Shown here piece after piece: positions 1 to 4,790 of a stretch of DNA of 6,156 bases. Location of the stretch: NCBI GenBank assembly GCA_024279745.1, contig JAJRRE010000387.1, positions 1 to 6,156 of the forward strand. The letters run 5' to 3'. Position numbers and translations under genes: made by a program. The notes beneath the pieces are model-generated. The model saw only the letters and a list, made by a program, of their open reading frames with translations. It was not told where the DNA came from and did no database searches. This DNA is from Alphaproteobacteria bacterium. GTDB lineage: Bacteria; Pseudomonadota; Alphaproteobacteria; Rhizobiales; Hyphomicrobiaceae. Each line of letters opens with the position of its first letter. The first letter of the stretch is position 1.

Positions 1-456
1 GATGAGATTAATGATAACGGCCTGACCGGCGCCCAGACTTTGTCCAATATTGCAAGCCGGGCCATTGGCAAGGGTCTCGACATTCAGCGCGACGATGTTC
101 GCTTTGTTTTGGACGTTATCAGCGAAGACGACCCATGGTTCGAAAAAGGCGCTTCGGCCAGCCTGTTTGCCGGACGCTTCCGCAATTTCGTTGTGGCGCG
201 CTGCCGGGGCCAGGGTTTGAACCTGTCCGCGCAAGAACTGGATTTGATCGAGGCGTGGTTCGCCGGATCAGCACCGACTGTGGCGGCTGCGGCTCAAACC
301 GCTACAGAAGTGGTGGTCACCGACGATGCGCCGCCGCCGGCCGCCGCCAACACCTCTGTTTACCAAGAACAGACCAGCGAATTGCTGAACGAGACGAACG
401 AGGCGCTTCCCGATGAAGAGTTCCCACGCTTCGTGCGCTCCCGTCTGCGCGGTTAA
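1..456 (+). CDS. C-terminal part of an unrecognised protein (5' end outside window)
   Basis: The frame is open from base 1 to the TAA stop at 454-456, giving about 151 codons with no in-frame ATG. A TTG at 40 could be a start, but it has no Shine-Dalgarno sequence before it and the reading frame continues upstream, so I read this as the 3' end of a longer gene. Two parts are visible. The first, ending near base 270, is compact and probably helical, with a DDVRFVLDVISEDDPWF segment followed by an Arg-rich FAGRFRNFVVARCRGQG segment. The second is an Ala/Pro/Thr-rich linker (roughly bases 270-350) followed by an acidic helix-prone end that finishes in FVRSRLRG. I do not recognise the family and assign no function. 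Codon use and GC resemble the neighbours, so nothing suggests recent transfer. A strong terminator follows within 40 bases, so this is the last gene of its transcript. Confidence 0.75.
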   Translation, partial: DEINDNGLTGAQTLSNIASRAIGKGLDIQRDDVRFVLDVISEDDPWFEKGASASLFAGRFRNFVVARCRGQGLNLSAQELDLIEAWFAGSAPTVAAAAQTATEVVVTDDAPPPAAANTSVYQEQTSELLNETNEALPDEEFPRFVRSRLRG

Positions 457-492
457 TCTGGTTCACCGCCGACGATCTTGAATCAATGAAAC

Positions 493-524
493 AGCCCCGA
501 TGCCCCGCGCATCGGGGCTTTTTT
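493..524 (+). terminator. Strong intrinsic terminator after the first gene
   Basis: A perfect 11-bp stem (AGCCCCGATGC at 493-503 pairing with GCATCGGGGCT at 509-519) encloses a 5-base loop and runs into six T residues at 519-524. It lies 37 bases after the stop codon of the leftmost gene and has the classic form of a Rho-independent terminator on the plus strand. It separates that gene from rlpA. Confidence 0.95.
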
Positions 525-842
525 GTCTGTTTGGCTTCGTTGCTGATTGGGCTACTGCACCACCCTGCAAGATATTTCCGTGATTTTTCAATGGCTCGCG
601 TGCTCAACGGGGAGCGCTCGCACCCGCAGCTTGATAAAACCTCATTTCCCCCATGATACCAACCCATTGCGCCATTATCGATATTGAACACTTTAATTCA
701 CGCCGATTTGATACAAGTTCATCAACGATCCCTCCGAGTTAATTCGACGCATTAACCTGCAATCATAACCTTCGACAAATTCTGAACAAATTTCACCTAC
801 ACCAGCCCCCGACGCTAGTAACTAAGTATCAATGGAGTATCC
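525..842. other. Gene-poor spacer upstream of the RlpA-like gene
   Basis: This 318-base spacer contains no credible gene. Minus-strand open frames crossing it overlap the terminator and the upstream gene and have no ribosome binding site. It is more AT-rich than its surroundings, especially from about 640 to 800, as expected for a promoter region. I could not find a convincing -35/-10 pair. A repeated ACAAATT-type motif (774-793) and an 8-bp palindrome GAGCGCTC (612-619) are present but not interpretable. The 3' end carries the TGGAG ribosome binding site of the next gene (833-837). Confidence 0.6.
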
Positions 843-1211
843 ATGAAGAAATTTATTATGATTGTCTGCGCCTGCCTGATTGGCTCAACCGCAGCGATTA
901 CTTCCGGCGCAGCTTTGGCAAAAAGCAGCACCCAGCGGGGCATCGCGTCTTTTTACTGGAAGCCACAGCCAACCGCATCGGGCGAACGGTTCAATCCCAA
1001 CGCGCTTACTGCTGCGCACAAATATCTGCCGTTTGGCTCGCGCGTAAAAGTGACCAACCGGCGCAATGGCCGCTCGGTGATCGTGCGTATTAATGATCGC
1101 GGCCCCTATATCCGAGGCCGTATTATCGATCTGTCACGCCGCGCTGCCGGTGTAATTGGAATGCGCGGCTCCGGTATTGTGCCCGTTACCATTAAGGTTC
1201 TGAGCCGCTAA
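843..1211 (+). CDS. Small secreted RlpA-like double-psi beta-barrel protein (septal ring lytic transglycosylase family)
   Basis: A 122-residue protein with a Sec signal peptide: KK at the N terminus, a hydrophobic core at residues 4-20, and an AXA cleavage site giving predicted cleavage after Ala26. The mature part is almost entirely one RlpA-type double-psi beta-barrel, with GIASFYW at 33-39, TASGERFNP at 44-52, LTAAHKYLPFGSRVKVTN at 55-72 and VRINDRGPY at 81-89, then RIIDLSRRAA. Glu48, His59 and Asp85 have the same spacing as residues important in Pseudomonas aeruginosa RlpA, where the family cleaves denuded (stem-peptide-free) glycan strands at the division septum. Unlike full RlpA it has no lipobox, no linker and no C-terminal SPOR domain, so it is probably periplasmic and cannot be recruited to the septum in the usual way. 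The ATG at 843 is preceded by TGGAG with a 5-base spacer. It is monocistronic between two terminators. Enzymatic activity is inferred, not shown. Confidence 0.9.
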   Translation: MKKFIMIVCACLIGSTAAITSGAALAKSSTQRGIASFYWKPQPTASGERFNPNALTAAHKYLPFGSRVKVTNRRNGRSVIVRINDRGPYIRGRIIDLSRRAAGVIGMRGSGIVPVTIKVLSR

Positions 1212-1260
1212 TTATTATTTGGCTCGCCGACGCGTAACAGACGGTGGACCTATAAAATAA

Positions 1261-1296
1261 AAACGGGCAGCAAGATCAAAATCCTGCTGCCCGTTT
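1261..1296. terminator. Bidirectional intrinsic terminator between the RlpA-like gene and phaB
   Basis: A perfect 12-bp stem (AAACGGGCAGCA at 1261-1272 with TGCTGCCCGTTT at 1285-1296) can extend after one A/C mismatch by GAT/ATC (1274-1276 with 1281-1283), leaving a CAAA loop. On the plus strand it is followed by TTTAATTGTTTT; on the minus strand the flank reads as an interrupted T-run (TTTTTATTTTATA). It lies 49 bases after the RlpA-like gene's stop and 29 bases beyond the phaB stop, so it can end both convergent transcripts. Confidence 0.93.
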
Positions 1297-1325
1297 AATT
1301 GTTTTCAATAGTCAAGCAAGCTGTA

Positions 1326-2051
1326 TCACGCCATATACTGGCCGCCATTGGCATCAAGACAGGCGCCGGTGATAAAGCCCGCCTCGTCAGCTGCCAGGAA
1401 GCTCACGCAGCGCGCGATCTCTTCGCCTTCCCCTAGACGCCCGACAGGAATGAGCGGCAGGATTTTACTCTCCAGCACCTCCTTGGGCACGGCCGCCACC
1501 ATTTCGGTATTGATATAACCTGGTGCGATCACATTGCAGGTTATGCCCTTGAAGGCGCCTTCCTGGGCCAGCGCTTTGGTAAAGCCGAGCAGACCGGCTT
1601 TGGCGGCGGAATAATTAACCTGGCCCATCTGCCCTTTGCGCCCATTGATCGATGAGATTGAAATGACGCGGCCGAATTTGCGCGCGCGCATACCTTCAAT
1701 CACCAACCGGGTCATGTTGAACACGCTATCGAGATTGGTGCGCATGACCGCATCCCATTTGTCTTTCGATAATTTGTGCAGCATGCCATCGCGGGTAATG
1801 CCGGCATTGTTGACCAGCACATCAACCGGCCCGAGATCTTTCTCGACCTGTGCGATGCCCGCTTCGCAGGCCTCATAGTCTCCCACATCCCATTTATAAA
1901 CGTTGATGCCGGTCTGCTCTTTGAACGCACTGGCCGCCGCGTCATTGCCCGCATAGGTGGCGCCGACCTGATAGCCCTTGTCTTTCAACTCGGTTGAGAT
2001 CGCCGCGCCAATGCCGCGTGTTCCCCCGGTTACAATTGCAACTCTTGCCAT
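1326..2051 (-). CDS. phaB: Acetoacetyl-CoA reductase (NADPH-dependent, PHB pathway)
   Basis: A 241-residue classical short-chain dehydrogenase/reductase that reduces acetoacetyl-CoA to (R)-3-hydroxybutyryl-CoA, the PHB monomer, in the cytoplasm. The Rossmann cofactor motif TGGTRGIG is at 8-15, NNAG at 81-84, and the catalytic set is Asn106, Ser134, Tyr147 and Lys151 (YSAAK). The NVIAPGYINTEM segment (173-184) is typical of PhaB. The Ser-Tyr spacing of 13 and Tyr-Lys spacing of 4 match the Cupriavidus enzyme, and the length is close to its 246 residues. The close relative FabG (3-oxoacyl-ACP reductase) is the main alternative, but the location directly after phaA strongly favours PhaB. The ATG at 2051 has a good Shine-Dalgarno AGGAGAG (2058-2064) six bases upstream. 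It is the second gene of the phaA-phaB operon, 85 bases after phaA with no terminator between, and ends before a bidirectional terminator. Confidence 0.95.
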   Translation of the reverse strand: MARVAIVTGGTRGIGAAISTELKDKGYQVGATYAGNDAAASAFKEQTGINVYKWDVGDYEACEAGIAQVEKDLGPVDVLVNNAGITRDGMLHKLSKDKWDAVMRTNLDSVFNMTRLVIEGMRARKFGRVISISSINGRKGQMGQVNYSAAKAGLLGFTKALAQEGAFKGITCNVIAPGYINTEMVAAVPKEVLESKILPLIPVGRLGEGEEIARCVSFLAADEAGFITGACLDANGGQYMA

Positions 2052-2136
2052 GTTTGTCTCTCCTGGATAAGTGCCCCTGATGAAGCAAACAGTGCCTCAC
2101 CTATTTGATTTGAAAGCCTAAAGGTTCAGCCGCCGC

Positions 2137-3324
2137 CTAATCGCGCGCGACACACATGGCAATGCCCATGCCGCCGCCAATACACAACGTTGCCAGCCCC
2201 TTCTTGGCGTCGCGCCGCCCCATCTCATAAAGCAATGTCGTCAGCACGCGCGCGCCCGACGCGCCAATAGGATGGCCAATAGCAATAGCGCCGCCATTAA
2301 CGTTGACCTTATCGGTGTCCCAGCCCATGCCCTGATTGACGGCACTAGCTTGCGCGGCAAAAGCCTCATTGGCCTCGATCAGATCAAGATCGTCAACGCT
2401 CCAGCCAGCCAGCTCAAGCGCCTTCTTTGACGAGGGGATCGGCCCGGTTCCCATCACCGCCGGATCAACTCCGGCATTGGCCCAGGACACAATCCGCGCC
2501 AACGGTGTCAGGCCGCGCTTCTCAGCCTCGCCCGCGCTCATCAGCACCAATGCCACAGCGCCGTCATTGATCCCACTGGCATTGCCCGCTGTGACGGTGC
2601 CGTCCTTGGCGAAGGCAGGCCGCAGTTTTGCCAGGCCAGCCGCTTCAACGCCCGGCTTGATATATTCGTCATCGGCCACAACCTTATCGCCGCGCCGCGA
2701 CGGCACGGTCACTTCAACGATCTCGTCTTTGAACGTCCCGGCCTTTTGTGCAGCTTCGGCTTTGTTCTGCGAGGCGGCGGCGAAGGCGTCCTGGGTCTCG
2801 CGCGTAATCTGAAACTGCTTGGCGACATTCTCTGCCGTCGTGCCCATGTGATAGCCGTTGAAAGCATCCCACAGGCCGTCTTTGATCATGGTGTCGATAT
2901 ATTTTAGATCGCCCATTTTGGTGCCGTTACGCAAATTCGCGCAATGGGTGGCCTGGCTCATGCTTTCCTGGCCGCCGGCTACAATGATCGATGCCGCGCC
3001 CAGCTGAATTTGCTGCGCGCCCAGCGCCACTGCCCGCAGACCCGAGCCGCACAGCTGGTTCAAACCCCAGGCCGGTGCCTCGACCGGAATGCCCGCATTG
3101 ACCGAAGCCTGACGTGCCGGATTTTGCCCCTGCCCTGCTGTCAATATCTGGCCCAGGATAACTTCTGAAACGGCACCCGCCTCAACGCTTGCCCGCGCTA
3201 ACGCGCTTTCAATCGCGATTTTGCCAAGATCGTGGGCCGGCAGTGTTGACAGCCCTCCCAAAAACGATCCCACCGGCGTGCGCGCGGCGCTGGCTATCAC
3301 TATGGTTTGTGCATCCTGGCTCAT
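2137..3324 (-). CDS. phaA: Acetyl-CoA acetyltransferase (biosynthetic beta-ketothiolase)
   Basis: A 395-residue thiolase that condenses two acetyl-CoA into acetoacetyl-CoA, the first step of PHB synthesis. The nucleophile Cys92 sits in NQLCGSG. Asn319 lies in NEAFAAQ, His351 in GGAIAIGHPIGASG, and Cys381 in CIGGGMG near the C terminus. All four align with the Zoogloea ramigera PhaA residues (Cys89, Asn316, His348, Cys378) with a constant offset of three. The protein is full length for the family (about 390-395) and ends in the usual GGGMGIAMCVARD. The ATG at 3324 has AAGGAG (3331-3336) six bases upstream. It is the promoter-proximal gene of phaA-phaB and is transcribed away from phaR, across a region with candidate PhaR operators. 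A degradative thiolase of fatty-acid oxidation is a weaker alternative given the gene context. Confidence 0.96.
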   Translation of the reverse strand: MSQDAQTIVIASAARTPVGSFLGGLSTLPAHDLGKIAIESALARASVEAGAVSEVILGQILTAGQGQNPARQASVNAGIPVEAPAWGLNQLCGSGLRAVALGAQQIQLGAASIIVAGGQESMSQATHCANLRNGTKMGDLKYIDTMIKDGLWDAFNGYHMGTTAENVAKQFQITRETQDAFAAASQNKAEAAQKAGTFKDEIVEVTVPSRRGDKVVADDEYIKPGVEAAGLAKLRPAFAKDGTVTAGNASGINDGAVALVLMSAGEAEKRGLTPLARIVSWANAGVDPAVMGTGPIPSSKKALELAGWSVDDLDLIEANEAFAAQASAVNQGMGWDTDKVNVNGGAIAIGHPIGASGARVLTTLLYEMGRRDAKKGLATLCIGGGMGIAMCVARD

Positions 3325-3399
3325 GGCTTTCTCCTTGGCATTTTAAATACGGCTTAATACTGGCTCTTGTTTGCGAGCGGTGCAGCGGGCGCTCTTGTA

Positions 3400-3409
3400 C
3401 TGCCAGCAG
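3400..3409. promoter_or_regulatory. CTGC-N2-GCAG palindrome, possible PhaR site near phaA
   Basis: CTGCCAGCAG lies 76 bases upstream of the phaA start, where a repressor could block the promoter. It resembles the CTGC-spacer-GCAG form reported for Rhodobacter PhaR, but as I recall that site has a 3-base spacer and this one has two. It is flanked by the wider inverted repeat GCGAGC/GCTCGC. The assignment is tentative. Confidence 0.3.
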
Positions 3410-3453
3410 CTCGCGCTATGAAAATATTATTATGGCCACGCTTAGCGCGCTGG

Positions 3454-3466
3454 TGCTGGTGCAGCA
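3454..3466. promoter_or_regulatory. TGC-rich palindrome TGCTG-N3-CAGCA, possible PhaR site
   Basis: TGCTGGTGCAGCA is a perfect 5-bp-arm palindrome with a GTG centre, 130 bases upstream of the phaA start codon. Its composition resembles the TGC-rich sites reported for PhaR regulators. A 13-base site can arise by chance in GC-rich DNA, so this is offered as a candidate only. Confidence 0.3.
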
Positions 3467-3638
3467 ATCACGACCTTCGCCCCATATCTTGCAAAACAGC
3501 TCCGACTTTCCGGATTTGCCCATTTCGCCCATTTTGTCCGAATTAATTTCTCAAACCCGCCGCCGCCCGCCAATTTAACGGCAGCTGGCGCGCGGGCGCC
3601 TCATCCCCCTGCTAACCAATTTCACAAAACGGCTGGTA

Positions 3639-3675
3639 TCGCAGTGCAATATAGTGATATCATGATGCACTGCGA
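3639..3675. promoter_or_regulatory. Perfect 10-bp inverted repeat, candidate PhaR operator
   Basis: TCGCAGTGCA (3639-3648) and TGCACTGCGA (3666-3675) are exact reverse complements separated by 17 bases. The spacer contains a second palindrome, TGATATCA (3655-3662), and is AT-rich. Each arm carries the TGC/GCA core, and PhaR proteins of Paracoccus and Rhodobacter are known to bind TGC-rich palindromes upstream of granule genes. The position between phaA and phaR, about 160 bases before the phaR start and 315 before phaA, suits an autoregulatory operator. There is no T-run, so a terminator is unlikely. The binding protein is inferred. Confidence 0.5.
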
Positions 3676-3837
3676 AAGGCACTACAGTTCTTGATCGCTT
3701 CGCGCTCAAAGTTGCAGCGGCTGTCACGGCTTTGGCTGCACAACATCGCAAGCCGTCCAATCAAGGCTTGGCGCAAACAGGTCCGATGCCAAAGCTGTGG
3801 CCGGGCTATGGGCGATAAACCATTTAGCTAAAGTGAG

Positions 3838-4659
3838 ATGATGTTGGGAAAATCGGCAAAAATAACTGATCCGAGTGAGCCGGTTATTGTCAAAAAATAT
3901 GCCAACCGGCGACTGTATAACACAGAGACCAGCACCTATGTAACGCTGGAAGATCTGGCGGTACTGGTCCGCGCTGAGCGGGACTTTGTCGTTTTTGATG
4001 CCAAATCCGGCGAGGATCTGACCCACAGCGTCCTCACCCAAATTATAGTCGAGCAGGAAAGTCGGCCGGGCGGAAATCCGATGTTGCCAATCCCGTTCCT
4101 GCGCCAGTTGATCCGCTTTTACGGCAAGAGCATCGAACATATGGTGCCCAGCTATTTGCAAGTCAGCCTGGATGCCTTGGCGCGCGAACAGGACCGCTTT
4201 AAACAGCAATTTTCGACCGCATTTACTGGCTCGCCGTTTGATGCTTATCAAGAACAAGCGCGCAAGAATGTCGAGTTGTTTGAAAACGCCATGGCGGTGT
4301 TCTCACCCTTTGGCAAGCAAGGCAGCGCCGACAGCACTGGAGGAGCGCAAGCTGGTGCCCAATCTGGAGCACAGGAGGGCGCGCAGGCGCCTCAACCGGG
4401 CTCAGCTCAACCGGGCTCAGCAACTGCTTCGTCATCAGCCGCGGCAGCTGCCGACAAAGCGGCCGACAAGGCGAGGGGGCCAGCCTCCCCTACTCAGCCC
4501 GGCTCTGCTCAACCTGGCGCGGCTCAAGGCCAAACTCACGGCGGCACGGCGCAAGGCAATCCATCTGGTTCACCGACAGACGAAATGGCGGCCATGAAAC
4601 AGCAGCTGGAGCAAATGCAAAAGATGTTCGATAAGCTGCAAAAAGACCAGAAAAAATAG
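3838..4659 (+). CDS. phaR: PHB synthesis repressor PhaR with extended repetitive tail
   Basis: A 273-residue PHB-responsive transcriptional regulator. The N-terminal PhaR DNA-binding domain (PHB_acc_N type) spans about residues 16-75 and contains the hallmark IVKKYANRRLYNTETSTYV followed by LEDLAVLVR and DFVVFDAKSGEDLTHSVL. A PHB accumulation domain follows at about 82-121 (MLPIPFLRQLIRFYGKSIEHMVPSYL). Residues 162-247 are low complexity, with GAQx and QPGSA repeats, then a short Met/Gln/Lys coiled-coil-like helix (248-270) ends the protein. Rhizobial PhaR/AniA proteins are usually around 190-200 residues, so the tail is an extension. Family members bind PHB and granule-gene promoters and leave DNA when polymer accumulates. 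Two adjacent ATGs (3838 and 3841) compete as start; an in-frame stop at 3829-3831 excludes anything earlier. The Shine-Dalgarno is weak (AGTGAG at 3832-3837), and I find no plus-strand terminator after the gene. Confidence 0.94.
   Translation: MMLGKSAKITDPSEPVIVKKYANRRLYNTETSTYVTLEDLAVLVRAERDFVVFDAKSGEDLTHSVLTQIIVEQESRPGGNPMLPIPFLRQLIRFYGKSIEHMVPSYLQVSLDALAREQDRFKQQFSTAFTGSPFDAYQEQARKNVELFENAMAVFSPFGKQGSADSTGGAQAGAQSGAQEGAQAPQPGSAQPGSATASSSAAAAADKAADKARGPASPTQPGSAQPGAAQGQTHGGTAQGNPSGSPTDEMAAMKQQLEQMQKMFDKLQKDQKK
4341..4537 (+). repeat. In-frame short tandem repeats in the phaR tail
   Basis: Two repeat types build the low-complexity tail of PhaR. A 12-base unit coding for Gly-Ala-Gln-x repeats about four times from 4341 to 4388, with diverged third codon positions. 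A 15-base unit coding for Gln-Pro-Gly-Ser-Ala follows. Two copies, 4391-4405 and 4406-4420, are identical (CTCAACCGGGCTCAG), and diverged copies with the same 15-base phase lie at 4493-4507, 4508-4522 and 4523-4537. The identical pair points to recent slippage duplication, while the others are older. All units are multiples of three, so copy-number change keeps the frame. Confidence 0.85.
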
Positions 4660-4678
4660 TGCCGCGAGCGTCGCGCAC
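4651..4678 (-). terminator. Probable minus-strand terminator overlapping the phaR stop codon
   Basis: GTGC-GCGA (4659-4662 and 4664-4667) pairs with TCGC-GCAC (4671-4678) with a single bulged C at 4663 and a GCG loop. Read on the minus strand, the hairpin is followed by TATTTTTT (the A-run at 4651-4656), the expected form for a Rho-independent terminator of the GGDEF/EAL transcript. On the plus strand there is no T-run, so it is not a normal phaR terminator. The minus-strand T-run comes from the Lys codons at the end of phaR, so the element overlaps that coding sequence. Confidence 0.65.
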
Positions 4679-4680
4679 CC

Positions 4681-4767
4681 AAGACAATTGAAGGGGCAAG
4701 GCGGCTGAGGAGCCAAAACAGCTGAGGGGGCAAGAGACGGCTGAGGGGCCAAGACAGCCGAAGGGGC
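4681..4767. repeat. Five degenerate 17-19 base tandem repeats between convergent genes
   Basis: Units at 4681-4697, 4698-4714, 4715-4731, 4732-4750 and 4751-4767 share an approximate consensus AAGACAGCTGAGGGGCC. The 17/19-base lengths are not multiples of three and stop codons occur, so this is non-coding and distinct from the in-frame repeats in phaR. At least three units can fold into a short hairpin: 4703-4714 (GGCT-GAGG-AGCC), 4739-4750 (GGC-TGAGGG-GCC) and 4756-4768 (AGCC-GAAGG-GGCT). The array occupies most of the 131-base spacer between the phaR stop and the stop of the phosphodiesterase gene, so it would lie in the 3' untranslated region of either transcript. Confidence 0.8.
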
Positions 4768-4790
4768 TGGCGCTGATAGATGCCCGCCAC

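Larger units (their letters stand above)
3325..3837. promoter_or_regulatory. Divergent control region between phaA and phaR
   Basis: This 513-base stretch must hold the promoters for phaA-phaB (minus) and phaR (plus). No credible gene lies in it; the open frames that cross it lack ribosome binding sites and overlap phaA or phaR antisense. It is unusually rich in TGC/GCA-containing palindromes (3400-3409, 3454-3466, 3639-3675), described separately. Other inverted repeats are GCGAGC/GCTCGC (3373-3378 with 3409-3414), CAAGCC/GGCTTG with a 10-base loop (3749-3754 with 3765-3770, in the phaR leader), and GCTTTGGC/GCCAAAGC (3729-3736 with 3788-3795). I could not assign -35/-10 boxes with confidence; a TATTAA about 30 bases before the phaA start is only a weak -10 candidate. 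Confidence 0.65.

Noticed and set aside
40..42. TTG as the start codon of the first gene
   Set aside because: The frame stays open to base 1 and no ribosome binding site precedes the TTG, so a start outside the window is more likely.
317..691. 124-codon minus-strand frame across the first gene's end and the terminator
   Set aside because: It reads through a strong terminator hairpin and into the coding end of another gene, and the product is Arg/Ser/Cys rich with no domain.
843..878. Possible lipobox at VCAC (residues 8-11) of the RlpA-like protein
   Set aside because: The residue before Ala is Cys, which is not typical of lipoboxes, and the hydrophobic core would be too short. The later ALA cleavage site after residue 26 fits a normal Sec signal peptide.
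3418..3546. 42-codon plus-strand frame starting MKILLW in the control region
   Set aside because: No Shine-Dalgarno precedes the ATG, and the translation is Cys/Trp/Arg/Pro rich without a recognisable domain. It also overlaps a palindromic site, so chance is more likely.
3189..3578. 129-codon plus-strand open frame crossing the 5' end of phaA and the control region
   Set aside because: Half of it is antisense to phaA, it has no ribosome binding site, and its composition (Cys, Arg, Ser, Pro rich) is typical of a shadow frame.
3724..4257. 177-codon minus-strand frame antisense to phaR
   Set aside because: It overlaps the strongly supported conserved domains of PhaR and has no ribosome binding site or recognisable domain.
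4681..4767. CRISPR-like array
   Set aside because: The units are degenerate and directly adjacent with no unique spacers between them, so this is a tandem repeat and not a CRISPR.
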